Below are positions 1-8,377 of a stretch of 55,919 nucleotides of DNA, piece after piece (position 1 is the stretch's first letter; the number at the start of each line of letters is the position of its first letter). The DNA lies in NCBI GenBank assembly GCA_007117355.1, contig SKGS01000056.1, positions 1 through 55,919 on the forward strand, given 5' to 3'. The stretch comes from Lishizhenia sp. (GTDB lineage Bacteria > Bacteroidota > Bacteroidia > Flavobacteriales_D > Crocinitomicaceae). The translations under genes and the position numbers were made by a program. The notes beneath the pieces were generated by a model, which searched no databases, had not been told where the DNA came from, and saw only the letters and a list, made by a program, of their open reading frames with translations.

Positions 1-1064
1 ATAATGCTTCTAAAGATGCTAGTACTGGTACAGCTGGTGTAGGCGGTTCTACTTCTACAGGTGGAAGCGGTGGAACAAATGGTTCAGGAGGGGGAGCAAG
101 GACAAATGGATATGCTGCGGGTGGTGCAGGTTTTTCAGGAAATGGAGGAAATGGAACACGACCAGCAGGAGGAACATCATTTGTTAATGGCGGTGCAGGT
201 GGTGGAGCAGTGTGCCAGACTGTAACTGTCCCTGGAGGTTTCGGAGGTGGTGGTGCTGCTCATCACCAACAATGTTCGGGAAGTAATTCTGGACCTGGTG
301 CTGCTGGAGGAGGTGGATATTCTGGCGGCGGCGGTGGTGGAGCTGGCGGCGGCGGCGGCTCTTTCAATTCCGGAGCCAACCAATCTAATACATTAAGAGG
401 AGTACAAGGTCATGGTCAAGTAACTATTGAATTGTTAGAACTTGCGTGTTTAACCCCAGAGGTTACTTCACAACCAAGTACCTCCGTTGAAACAAACTGC
501 CTAAACAGTGCTTCTTTTACTGCTTTATCTATTACCGCAACAGGCACAGAACCTTTAACTTATCAGTGGCAAAGTTCTCCAGTAGCAAATTTTTCTAGTG
601 GTGCAAACAACGTAGGAACAAACAATGCGAGTTTTACTCCTCCAAACAACGCCGTTGGAACTTTGTATTATCGTTGTGTAGTAACGAATGACTGTGGCAC
701 AGCAAACAGTAATAGTTCAGGTTTACACACCGTTAATGAAAGTCCTAGCATTACATCACACCCTTCTACTACTTCGGTGAGTGTTTGTTTTGAAGAGTCT
801 AACTTTGGAGCACTGAATGTTTCTGCATCAGGTTCCGAGCCACTTTCCTATCAATGGGAGCGTTCTACTGTTTCAAACTTTTCAAGCGGTGTAACCAATG
901 TTGGTTCGAATAGTTCGAGCTTTACACCACCAAACAACGAGGCAGGAATTTATTATTACAGGTGTGTTGTAACAAATTCTTGCGGAGAAGCATCAAGTAA
1001 TGCATCAGGTGCAGTTTCGGTAGATCAAAATCCTACAATTCAGTCTATTATTTCTCCGAATTAA
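1..1064 (+). CDS. Glycine-rich Ig-like-repeat surface protein, 5' end missing
   Basis: The frame is open from base 3 with no start codon in the window, so only about the last 353 residues are present. The first ~145 residues are low complexity (Gly, Ser, Thr, Asn) with near-pure GGC/GGT/GGA runs at about 310-360, and end in GHGQVTIELLEL, a pattern seen at the end of glycine-rich domains of secreted bacterial proteins. Two ~95-residue repeats follow (about 460-740 and 745-1025), opening with PEVTSQPST and PSITSHPST. Each has YQW and YYRCVVTN motifs and paired cysteines, as in bacterial Ig-like domains. The role is probably an extracellular or adhesin-like protein; this is inference. It stops soon after the second repeat and no type IX secretion C-terminal domain is visible. 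Confidence 0.72.
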   Translation, partial: NASKDASTGTAGVGGSTSTGGSGGTNGSGGGARTNGYAAGGAGFSGNGGNGTRPAGGTSFVNGGAGGGAVCQTVTVPGGFGGGGAAHHQQCSGSNSGPGAAGGGGYSGGGGGGAGGGGGSFNSGANQSNTLRGVQGHGQVTIELLELACLTPEVTSQPSTSVETNCLNSASFTALSITATGTEPLTYQWQSSPVANFSSGANNVGTNNASFTPPNNAVGTLYYRCVVTNDCGTANSNSSGLHTVNESPSITSHPSTTSVSVCFEESNFGALNVSASGSEPLSYQWERSTVSNFSSGVTNVGSNSSSFTPPNNEAGIYYYRCVVTNSCGEASSNASGAVSVDQNPTIQSIISPN

Positions 1065-1103
1065 ACAAGAAATGTAAAAACTGAATTCTAGCTAATTCGA
1101 AAC

Positions 1104-1919
1104 TTAAAGTTGAACACAATTTACATAGTATCCTTTCCAACGCTCGGGAATTTTGGGTTCATTATTAAAAATCCCATACATCGTTGCGCCTGACCCTGAC
1201 ATACTAGCATAAACAGCCCCAAGTTCATACAATTCGTTTTTTAATCTTTGTAAATTTCGATGTTTTATGAAAATTCCAGCTTCAAAGTCATTTTTTAAAT
1301 TGTTTCGCCATGTTTCAGGTGCTGAATCAAATATCAATTTCCAGTTAAAAGGAGCTTCTTTGGGAACACAGTTTTGATAAGCTTCTATAGTGCTGACATG
1401 CGTGCCATCATTCACCAATAAAATATAATATCCTGATAAATTTAGATTCGAGGGAGTTAACACTTCTCCTCTACCCTCTGCAAACTGAGGTTTATTTTCA
1501 ATGAAAAAAGCACAATCACTGCCCAATTTTGTTGCGTAATTACATAAATCGTTAGTTGATAAATTCAAATCGAACAAATCATTTAGCGCTTTTAACATGA
1601 ATGCTCCATTAGACGAACCACCACCTAAACCACCACCCATTGGAATGATTTTGTGTAAATGCATTTGAACGTTGAGGAGACTGAAATCGTTATTCAATAA
1701 ATTATAAGCCTTTACACATAAATTATCGGATGGTTTACCAGGGATAGATTTTCCAGAAAACTGAAGTGTTATTTTTTCTTCAGCTTTTGATTTTGTCAAT
1801 TCCAAAATATCCTGAATTGGAATGGGGTACATCAGCGTTGAGATGTTATGGTAACCATCGTCACGTTTACTTTCTATGTATAAACCTAAATTTATTTTGC
1901 AGTTTGGATAATATATCAT
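1104..1919 (-). CDS. ispE: 4-diphosphocytidyl-2-C-methyl-D-erythritol kinase
   Basis: GHMP-family kinase that phosphorylates CDP-methylerythritol in the cytoplasmic MEP route to isoprenoids. The protein is 271 residues, close to the usual size. The N-terminal CKINLGL segment carries the catalytic Lys (K8), the glycine-rich ATP loop PMGGGLGGGSSN lies at residues 93-104, and GSD with the catalytic Asp (D135) follows. I chose the ATG at 1919. An in-frame start 19 codons upstream (1976) would add residues the family lacks and would run through the probable accA promoter on the other strand. It is divergent from accA and its 3' end faces the partial surface-protein gene. Confidence 0.93.
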   Translation of the reverse strand: MIYYPNCKINLGLYIESKRDDGYHNISTLMYPIPIQDILELTKSKAEEKITLQFSGKSIPGKPSDNLCVKAYNLLNNDFSLLNVQMHLHKIIPMGGGLGGGSSNGAFMLKALNDLFDLNLSTNDLCNYATKLGSDCAFFIENKPQFAEGRGEVLTPSNLNLSGYYILLVNDGTHVSTIEAYQNCVPKEAPFNWKLIFDSAPETWRNNLKNDFEAGIFIKHRNLQRLKNELYELGAVYASMSGSGATMYGIFNNEPKIPERWKGYYVNCVQL

Positions 1920-1952
1920 GCCGTCAAATTTAGGAATAGCAAACAATTTTTG

Positions 1953-1960
1953 TAACTTTC
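1953..1960 (+). promoter_or_regulatory. Probable -7 box for accA (TAACTTTC)
   Basis: TAACTTTC matches the Bacteroidota -7 consensus TAnnTTTG at seven of eight positions and lies 21 bases before the accA ATG. The -33 element is not clear. Confidence 0.45.
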
Positions 1961-1981
1961 CCCCCTCAAAAAACAATATTT

Positions 1982-2935
1982 ATGTCCATATATTTAGATT
2001 TTGAAGAGCCTATCAAAGCATTAGAGGAGCAAATTGCGAAAGCAAAAGAAATTGGTCAAGATGCGGAATTAGATATGACTGATAAAATTAAGGAGATGGA
2101 ATCAAAGTTGGCTGAGAAAACAACGGAGATTTTTTCAAACTTGACGCCATGGCAGAGAGTTCAACTTTCTAGGCATCCCGAAAGACCATATACTTTAGCT
2201 TATATCAATGCGATTACTAATGGTACATTCCAAGAGTTACATGGAGATAGAAATGTAAAAGATGACAAAGCAATGGTTGGTGGTTTCGGTTCTATCGATG
2301 GAAAAACAGTCATGTTTATTGGTCAGCAAAAAGGAATGAATACCAAAATGCGACAATACAGAAACTTTGGTATGGCGAATCCTGAAGGGTATAGAAAAGC
2401 ACTTCGCTTGATGAAGTTAGCTGAAAAGTTTGATAAACCAATAGTTACATTTATTGATACACCAGGTGCTTTTCCTGGGCTTGAGGCTGAAGAGCGCGGT
2501 CAAGGTGAAGCCATTGCGCGAAACATTTATGAAATGATGAACCTGAAAGTTCCAATAATCTGTATCATAATTGGTGAAGGAGCTTCTGGAGGAGCATTGG
2601 GTATTGGTGTAGGCGATAAAGTATTAATGTTGGAAAACACTTGGTACTCTGTAATTTCTCCTGAATCTTGCTCTTCTATTTTATGGAGATCATGGGATTA
2701 TAAGGAAATTGCTGCCGAAGCACTAAAGCTTACATCAGAAGACATGAAAAACCTAAAATTGATCGATGGAATTATAAAGGAACCTGTTGCTGGTGCTCAT
2801 CGTAATCATGAGGAAATGTTTGCTATTGTTAAGAGAGAAGTAAAAAGGCAATTAACATTGTTATCAAAAATTGATGCTAGTAAACGTGTTTCGAAAAGAA
2901 TTGATAAATTTTGTCAGATGGGGGTTGTAAAATAA
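1982..2935 (+). CDS. accA: Acetyl-CoA carboxylase carboxyltransferase subunit alpha
   Basis: Alpha subunit of the carboxyltransferase component that transfers CO2 from carboxybiotin to acetyl-CoA, the first committed step of fatty acid synthesis. It pairs with AccD, which is not in this window. It has 317 residues, typical for AccA. The N-terminal helical segment ([15 protein letters not shown]) is family-typical, as are [11 protein letters not shown], the [10 protein letters not shown] region, and the oxyanion-hole glycines in [15 protein letters not shown] near residues 198-212. It is a single gene closed by a hairpin terminator that overlaps its stop codon. Confidence 0.97.
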   Translation: MSIYLDFEEPIKALEEQIAKAKEIGQDAELDMTDKIKEMESKLAEKTTEIFSNLTPWQRVQLSRHPERPYTLAYINAITNGTFQELHGDRNVKDDKAMVGGFGSIDGKTVMFIGQQKGMNTKMRQYRNFGMANPEGYRKALRLMKLAEKFDKPIVTFIDTPGAFPGLEAEERGQGEAIARNIYEMMNLKVPIICIIIGEGASGGALGIGVGDKVLMLENTWYSVISPESCSSILWRSWDYKEIAAEALKLTSEDMKNLKLIDGIIKEPVAGAHRNHEEMFAIVKREVKRQLTLLSKIDASKRVSKRIDKFCQMGVVK

Positions 2936-2946
2936 CCCCCTGTTTT
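2920..2946 (+). terminator. Terminator hairpin overlapping the accA stop codon
   Basis: GGGGGTT (2920-2926) pairs perfectly with AACCCCC (2934-2940) across a 7-base loop and is followed by TGTTTTT. The stop codon TAA (2933-2935) lies at the loop/right-arm junction, so the left arm encodes the last residues of AccA. Confidence 0.8.
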
Positions 2947-3014
2947 TAAACATTTTATCATCTTTACTTCGATTACTCAATATTTTTCAAGTAAAAATTT
3001 TCGAAACTACTAGC

Positions 3015-3422
3015 ATGAAGACACTCCTTAAAACACTATTTTTCTTTAGTCTTTTAGCATTTTATGCATGCAATGATAAAAAGGATCTAGTTTATACAAA
3101 CGACTGGATTGCTAAATCCATAACTCATGCAAATGGAGTTTTTGAAACACCAAATTTTGAATATCTATTCATTGTAGAAAAAAAGAATGAATTCAGTCTC
3201 CGTTTAGACATTAATACCTGTGGTGGAAATGTGAAATTTCAGAGAAAGACTGTCGAGTTTAAAAACGATATATTTTGTACAGAAGCATGTTGTGACAGTG
3301 ATTTTGCATTAAGTTTAATTAATAAACTACCTACTACAGAAAAATGGACTGTGGAAGGAAATCTGTTAATTTTAGAAAATGATAATGGTTTGAAAATAGT
3401 ATTTGAAAAAAAGAATGAATAA
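3015..3422 (+). CDS. Small lipoprotein, META/HslJ-like
   Basis: 135-residue protein with a lipoprotein signal: a hydrophobic N-terminus and a lipobox ending FYAC, lipidated Cys at residue 19. The mature part begins W-x-A-x-S-I, continues to a NTCGGNV motif and a FCTEACCDSD cysteine cluster, and ends with GNLLILENDNGLKIVFEKK. This order (conserved N-C-G turn, later Cys pair, terminal hairpin of L-x-L and a G-x-x-I-x-F strand) resembles META/HslJ lipoproteins. The family assignment is tentative. It stands alone between accA and a convergent envelope-protein pair. Confidence 0.6.
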   Translation: MKTLLKTLFFFSLLAFYACNDKKDLVYTNDWIAKSITHANGVFETPNFEYLFIVEKKNEFSLRLDINTCGGNVKFQRKTVEFKNDIFCTEACCDSDFALSLINKLPTTEKWTVEGNLLILENDNGLKIVFEKKNE

Positions 3423-3473
3423 TACTAGTGTTTTTTTCATTTACAACTTGTTCTATACCTTTTTAGCATATTT

Positions 3474-4181
3474 CTATCGTCGAGAATTGATCATATAGAA
3501 AATAGAAATCCCAAATCCCCAATTATAAAAATTATTGTTGAGTCTTGGATGAACGCGACTAAAATTAATCCATGAATGGTTAAAACTTGCAAAAATTGAG
3601 AAAAAGAAATCCTCTTGAAAAGTTGTTCCCGTATTAGTTTGTAATTGCCAATACTTCTGTAGTTTACTACCAAGCAACAACCCGGTAGCACTATTCAAAT
3701 TAAAAGTCTGACCTAGCTCCTCTTCATTAATTACTATAAAGTTAACCCTATTCATTCCAAGGGTTGGTTCTAGCGATAAACCTAAAGGAAAATCTAAGGA
3801 ATACGTCAAAAAATACTCCGTATTTATAACATTCAATTTAGAATAATGCGTCATGGGTTCACCATCAAAAACAAGCGTCTGATATGGGTTATTAGTACTT
3901 GGTTTAAAAGCTGCTCCAAAACCAATTTTATTAAATTTTAGGTGGAGTGAAATGTGTGCTGCATTAATATCACCCAACCAGTTTTTTGTGTTTTCTTGAT
4001 ACCGGTAATACTCTCCACCCAAATATATTCCAAAAAAGAAATAGCTAGGGTTTGGGTTAACTAAATTCGTGTCAATGCGAAATTTATTTTCTGATATTTG
4101 TGCAAAGCTAAAAGACATTGTAAGCAAAAAACAACAATTCAGTAGAATTAAAAAAATTAAATGTGTTTTGTTTCTCTGCAT
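3474..4181 (-). CDS. Envelope protein of unknown function, second of a paralogous pair
   Basis: 235 residues with a clear N-terminal signal peptide (hydrophobic core, cleavage near SFAQ). The mature part is rich in alternating aromatic and hydrophobic residues (for example FFFGIYLGGEYYRY and the C-terminal NWGFGISIFYMI), suggesting a small beta-barrel or beta-rich outer-membrane protein. It is related to the gene just upstream: both have IDTN early, a YSLDxxxxxSxEPxxGxxRxxF block and a TGLxLGxxLxxYxxL block. Only 7 bases separate the two genes, so they are surely cotranscribed. I do not recognise the family. Confidence 0.6.
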   Translation of the reverse strand: MQRNKTHLIFLILLNCCFLLTMSFSFAQISENKFRIDTNLVNPNPSYFFFGIYLGGEYYRYQENTKNWLGDINAAHISLHLKFNKIGFGAAFKPSTNNPYQTLVFDGEPMTHYSKLNVINTEYFLTYSLDFPLGLSLEPTLGMNRVNFIVINEEELGQTFNLNSATGLLLGSKLQKYWQLQTNTGTTFQEDFFFSIFASFNHSWINFSRVHPRLNNNFYNWGFGISIFYMINSRR

Positions 4182-4188
4182 GATGCTA

Positions 4189-4932
4189 TCAGTTTCTTTG
4201 GTTTAAAACGTGTATGTAAGGCTTCAATGCAATACCAAAACTTACAATAAAACTATTTGATCCAAATTCTGGATAAAAACTTTTATAATTAATAAAATTC
4301 TGCTCAACTCCTAAAAACCAAGCAATGTAAGGGAAGCCTTTTCCTTTGGTCATTTCATTATTAAGAAGCTTATAAATATTTAGTGTTAGACCCAGATCTA
4401 ATCCTGTTGTTCGCTCCCTTCTGAAAAACTGTTCAATCTCCATATTTGTAGGTGGAAAAAATTTCATTCGTGTTACACCAATCTTTGGTTCAATTGAAAA
4501 CGAAGGAGCTATATCCAAAGAATAACCAAGATTAAGGTAATTGCGCGTGAATCCAAACGTTGAATTTGCTACAACCAATTGATTTTGAGTAAAAATATCT
4601 TTCTTCGAATCTTTTGAATAATAGCTCCAACCTATAGCAAAATTCCATTTATGGATAGCAATACCAAAAGCATTGTCTAAAGCAAATTTAGTATCAAAAT
4701 ACTGTCTAGCTAATTCATTCAATGTTATAGCACTCAAGGACATATTAAACTTAAAAGCAAATGCAAACTGCCTTTTAACTTCCTCTCGAGAAAGTAGCGT
4801 GTTGGTGTCTATGGCTAAACTGTTTTCACCTGCGTTTCTCGCAATAAGATTTGTATTGATGAACAAAGAAAATAACACTATCAAAGATGCGGTAATGTTA
4901 AATCGAAAAATTATTATTTCGCTTTTTTTCAC
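4189..4932 (-). CDS. Envelope protein of unknown function, first of a paralogous pair
   Basis: 247 residues; the N-terminal ~30 form a signal or anchor segment (hydrophobic stretch ending near LIARNAG). The mature part carries the blocks shared with its downstream neighbour (IDTN; NLGYSLDIAPSFSIEPKIGVTRMKF; TTGLDLGLTLNIYKLL, each written here from separate parts of the chain) and ends in VSFGIALKPYIHV, again suggesting a beta-rich envelope protein. The pair probably arose by tandem duplication and has diverged strongly. No function can be assigned. Confidence 0.58.
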   Translation of the reverse strand: MKKSEIIIFRFNITASLIVLFSLFINTNLIARNAGENSLAIDTNTLLSREEVKRQFAFAFKFNMSLSAITLNELARQYFDTKFALDNAFGIAIHKWNFAIGWSYYSKDSKKDIFTQNQLVVANSTFGFTRNYLNLGYSLDIAPSFSIEPKIGVTRMKFFPPTNMEIEQFFRRERTTGLDLGLTLNIYKLLNNEMTKGKGFPYIAWFLGVEQNFINYKSFYPEFGSNSFIVSFGIALKPYIHVLNQRN

Positions 4933-5051
4933 GCACGGAAGATATAAATAAAAATTTATTCCCTTTTGTTGCTAATATCAAAAGTTGTTAATATTTCAAC
5001 TTTTTTCTTTTGAAACAAAGGTCAAGCATATCAACTTTCGATTGAAAAACA

Positions 5052-7535
5052 TCAAAAATTAAACTTCATATTTCTTCGGTCTAGAAGGGCGAAACTTATC
5101 TTGTAAGAAGTTCTTGGTGTAATTTGATTTCCGTCTGACAAAACACCATAAAGACCAATTCGCAGCCTTCTTCTTGAAAATTTAAAAATCCGTTCTAATC
5201 CTACAAAAAACTCATAATGCTGCCAATTGTGTTCGGGAACATATAAATAGCCTCCCCCAACTACAGTCATCAAACGTGTTTTTTTCATGTATGGAATTTT
5301 ATTGATAAGTGCTCCATTAAAATGATGCACTATGTGCGCTTCAAAGTACCAATCAAGCGTAGGAAGCGAAGTATCTAAATCTTGAAATGAAAATAATGGG
5401 TTTGAAAACCAAATAGGGTCAGAACGACGATGAAACTTATAATCAAATTCTCTCAAGTTTTTAGAATTCACAAATTTCCCAGAAGTTGCATGATAAGTGG
5501 TTGTCCCCATTGTGCCTATTTTAAAATCTTGGCGAATACCTAATCGTAAATAATCGTGATTTACATCACTTCTCAACACTGATGGAACACCTTTTTCCCA
5601 ATACATATAAAACGTTGGCCATTTAGATCCTAAAATAACTTTTCTATATGGCTCTCGCATATATTTTTGTCCAGGGGTATAACTTAATGTAAGGTCGGCG
5701 ATAATGGCATTGTATTTTTCAAAAACAGGTGGCATCGTATTGTTGGTCGCTTCATCAAACCAAGTTATAAATTTTGTGTCTTCTGAAATAGGTCGTCTTT
5801 CGGTAAATGCAATGTTACTTTGTAAGTTCATCCCGTTAATTATCTCAAAATAATGGTAAAGACTTCCTGTTGTTGCCTCTATAAAATTCTCCCTCAGTAA
5901 GACTTGTGAAAAAGCATCGAATGTTCGAATTAAATCATAATCATGCTCAAAATAAAGTCCTACTGTACCAAAATTAAATGGGTTGTACTGGTAACGGATT
6001 TGAGCTCTACCTTTTAGATCATTATTTAAAAGACCAACATCGGCTCTTGTATAAAACTCAAAAGTTCGTTCATTTGGCCATTTTTTAAAATAGTCAAAAT
6101 CTGGACCAAAACGCGGACCCGCAATATAAACTGGTCTAGTCATTGCCGCTAAGGAGGAAAGTGTCCATTGCGTTTTTTTTGCTCTATTTCTTCTATCGAT
6201 ACCGAACCAAGCGACCTTTAGAAAAGTAAGTTTATTAAAAACACTATCCATAGAGTCTAAGTACTCTGTTCTTTTGAATAAATTATCAATGCTATCTCTT
6301 TTCTTTATGTAATTAATCTCTTCTTTAGAAAGAGGTGTCATTCGTGCTTTTGTCCAATAACTAGAATCTCTTTCATAGGCCTGCTTTTCAGTTACAGCGA
6401 CTTCATTACCAAAGAATTTTGGAGGGAAATTAGGCGCAAAATTATATTCCAAGTAATTGGAAATGGTGGAAGATTTAAAACTTTCTTTTTTATAATCTAC
6501 GCCATAATTTAATTCTTGGTACTCAAGCACACAGAGCGTATCAGAGGAGACATCAAACTCTTGAATTATCTGAAAATAATCGTACATATAAAGATTTCCT
6601 TTTACGATAGTTAAATCGAGTTTTTCAACTAGCCAAGTATCGTCTTGTACATAGATGAATCCCTCTAACGTTGAAACAGCAGTATTTCTCGGTATTATTT
6701 GAATTTTATTAAGTGTTGGAGCGTCATCTCTCTCAATTTTTTCAACCAGTTTATATTTATACGAAAGGATTCCTCCAGTACTTATCGGTGATTGAATTGG
6801 GGATTCGCTCAAATCGTCTAAATACAACATGTTTTTGAAAAAATTGATATTCGCTTTAACTGTCGTAGTGTAATATAAGCGCGATTTATCTCCTCGAAGC
6901 GAAAAGCCATTTCTTATTTCTCGAACATTATTAGGTGGAGCATAATGTCTCGTAGCTTCAACCTCTAACAAGCTAGTATTCGAAAGCTCTCCCAATTTTT
7001 GGCTGCGCAGTTCTTCCTCTTGTTCGAAAGGATCATTTGAATCTTTTTTCTTCGTTTTAGTTTGTTCATCAGATCGAATTTCTTTCGCTCGAATATACAC
7101 TTCACAACTATGTGGATACTGATTATAATCTAGTTTATCCTTAATCTCTACAACATTCTTGATTATTTCTCTTCCTACATTTGTTCGTTTAGCGGAAAAA
7201 TTAAATTCGTCTAATTCACTTATTTTAATTGGAAAAAGCTGGATGTTATAGTTATTATTCCCTTGTTTTACAGCGACAAAAACTTCTCTAGGTTCGTAAC
7301 CCATTGCCTGAAATACCAAATAGTATTCTCCATCTTCAAGGCGCATTAGGTAATTCCCCTCAACGTCTGCCCTAACTCTTAATTCTGGCATATTTTTAAC
7401 AAATACTTCCGCCATTGGAATACCCAAATTTGTTTCATCAATAATCTTTCCTTCTAGAATTTCTTGAGAAACAAGAAATTTGGGTAGCCAAATTAACAGC
7501 AAGCAGCAGAGAAATATTTCTATCCTATTCTTCAC
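5052..7535 (-). CDS. DUF5686 family outer-membrane protein with carboxypeptidase-like regulatory domain
   Basis: 827 residues. A signal peptide (about 1-23, ending LVSQ) is followed by a carboxypeptidase-regulatory-like beta-sandwich (about 25-105: EGKIIDETNLGIPMAEVFV through FQAMGYEPREV, as separate motifs), a linker, and a large region rich in amphipathic beta strands ending KISFALLDRRNMKFNF, consistent with a C-terminal barrel. This layout is that of DUF5686 proteins of Bacteroidota, whose function is unknown. Translation starts at GTG; the -7-like TAACTTTA box (minus strand, 7546-7553) lies just upstream. It is a single-gene unit between the paralogous pair and the Sua5 gene. Confidence 0.8.
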   Translation of the reverse strand: MKNRIEIFLCCLLLIWLPKFLVSQEILEGKIIDETNLGIPMAEVFVKNMPELRVRADVEGNYLMRLEDGEYYLVFQAMGYEPREVFVAVKQGNNNYNIQLFPIKISELDEFNFSAKRTNVGREIIKNVVEIKDKLDYNQYPHSCEVYIRAKEIRSDEQTKTKKKDSNDPFEQEEELRSQKLGELSNTSLLEVEATRHYAPPNNVREIRNGFSLRGDKSRLYYTTTVKANINFFKNMLYLDDLSESPIQSPISTGGILSYKYKLVEKIERDDAPTLNKIQIIPRNTAVSTLEGFIYVQDDTWLVEKLDLTIVKGNLYMYDYFQIIQEFDVSSDTLCVLEYQELNYGVDYKKESFKSSTISNYLEYNFAPNFPPKFFGNEVAVTEKQAYERDSSYWTKARMTPLSKEEINYIKKRDSIDNLFKRTEYLDSMDSVFNKLTFLKVAWFGIDRRNRAKKTQWTLSSLAAMTRPVYIAGPRFGPDFDYFKKWPNERTFEFYTRADVGLLNNDLKGRAQIRYQYNPFNFGTVGLYFEHDYDLIRTFDAFSQVLLRENFIEATTGSLYHYFEIINGMNLQSNIAFTERRPISEDTKFITWFDEATNNTMPPVFEKYNAIIADLTLSYTPGQKYMREPYRKVILGSKWPTFYMYWEKGVPSVLRSDVNHDYLRLGIRQDFKIGTMGTTTYHATSGKFVNSKNLREFDYKFHRRSDPIWFSNPLFSFQDLDTSLPTLDWYFEAHIVHHFNGALINKIPYMKKTRLMTVVGGGYLYVPEHNWQHYEFFVGLERIFKFSRRRLRIGLYGVLSDGNQITPRTSYKISFALLDRRNMKFNF

Positions 7536-7545
7536 AATCGAAATG

Positions 7546-7553
7546 TAAAGTTA
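7546..7553 (-). promoter_or_regulatory. Possible -7 box for the DUF5686 gene
   Basis: On the minus strand this reads TAACTTTA, seven of eight to TAnnTTTG, 11 bases upstream of the GTG start. Confidence 0.35.
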
Positions 7554-7591
7554 AGCAAGGATTTGATTAGCAGTGTGACTTTGATAGATTT

Positions 7592-8203
7592 TTATAAAAT
7601 TCCTGCTCCCTGTCTAATAATTTCTGCATCACTTTTAGTACAGTTGACAATAGTTGATGCTTCCAATTTTCCTAATCCACCGTCTATAATTGTATGGACT
7701 TTGTCATCAAAACGTTGATAAATTTCATACGGATCGATAAAATACTCTAACAACTCATCTTCATCGTCAATCAAAGATGTTGTAACTAAAGGGTTTCCAA
7801 GCTTTTCAACGATTTCAAGAACAATTTTATTATCTGGAATTTTAACACCAATTTCTTTCCTTTTAGAATCAAAAAGTTTTGGAACATCATTATTAGCAGT
7901 CAAAATAAACGTAAATGGTCCGGGCAAACTTTGTTTCAATAGCTTGAAAATAGGGCGTTCTAAATGCTTAACATAACTCGTTATTTCGCTAATATCCTTA
8001 CAGATAATGGAAAATTTCGACTTCGATAACTTCATGTTTTTGATGCGTGCCAAATTTTCTAATGCTTTTTTATTCATCAGGTCACATCCTAAAGCATAAA
8101 CAGTATCTGTTGGATAGATAATTAGCTCTCCATCTTTTAAAGCTTCCACGATTTGGTCAATTAATCGCTGGTCAATATTGTTTTCGTTTATCTCTACAAG
8201 CAT
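7592..8203 (-). CDS. Sua5/YciO/YrdC family protein, threonylcarbamoyl-AMP synthase-like
   Basis: 203 residues. It carries the family signature PTDTVYALGCD near residues 31-41, then RIKNMKLSKSKFSII (the KxRxxxKP-like substrate region, here degenerate) and SLPGPFTFIL, and LVTTSLIDDED. The YrdC fold binds ATP and threonine to make the t6A precursor for tRNA position 37. The length without an extra Sua5 domain, and the diverged KxR region, fit the YciO-like branch better, whose in vivo role is less certain. It is divergent from mrpA and has its own promoter. Confidence 0.82.
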   Translation of the reverse strand: MLVEINENNIDQRLIDQIVEALKDGELIIYPTDTVYALGCDLMNKKALENLARIKNMKLSKSKFSIICKDISEITSYVKHLERPIFKLLKQSLPGPFTFILTANNDVPKLFDSKRKEIGVKIPDNKIVLEIVEKLGNPLVTTSLIDDEDELLEYFIDPYEIYQRFDDKVHTIIDGGLGKLEASTIVNCTKSDAEIIRQGAGIL

Positions 8204-8219
8204 GATTGTGAATTTACTG

Positions 8220-8227
8220 CAAAGATA
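8220..8227 (-). promoter_or_regulatory. -7 box for the Sua5/YciO gene (TATCTTTG)
   Basis: Exact minus-strand match to TAnnTTTG, 17 bases upstream of the ATG at 8203. Confidence 0.6.
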
Positions 8228-8351
8228 TGGATAATCAATTAGTGAGACTGTTTTATGAGAAAACTCTTAGTAGTAAACTCATTTTTTATTTCGACTTTAA
8301 GAAAAGTACAACATCCAATCGCTTTTTTCATTTTTTAACAACATAAACTAC

Positions 8352-8359
8352 TATTTTCG
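8352..8359 (+). promoter_or_regulatory. Probable -7 box for the mrp operon (TATTTTCG)
   Basis: Seven of eight matches to TAnnTTTG, 18 bases before the mrpA ATG, preceded by T-rich tracts (8331-8336) near where a -33 element would be. Confidence 0.4.
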
Positions 8360-8377
8360 CAATGCTAAAAATTAAAA

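Noticed and set aside
177-383. Open frame on the minus strand, rich in Ser and Thr
   Set aside because: It is the reverse of the glycine-rich coding sequence; its composition follows from the GGN codons, and it has no start context or motif.
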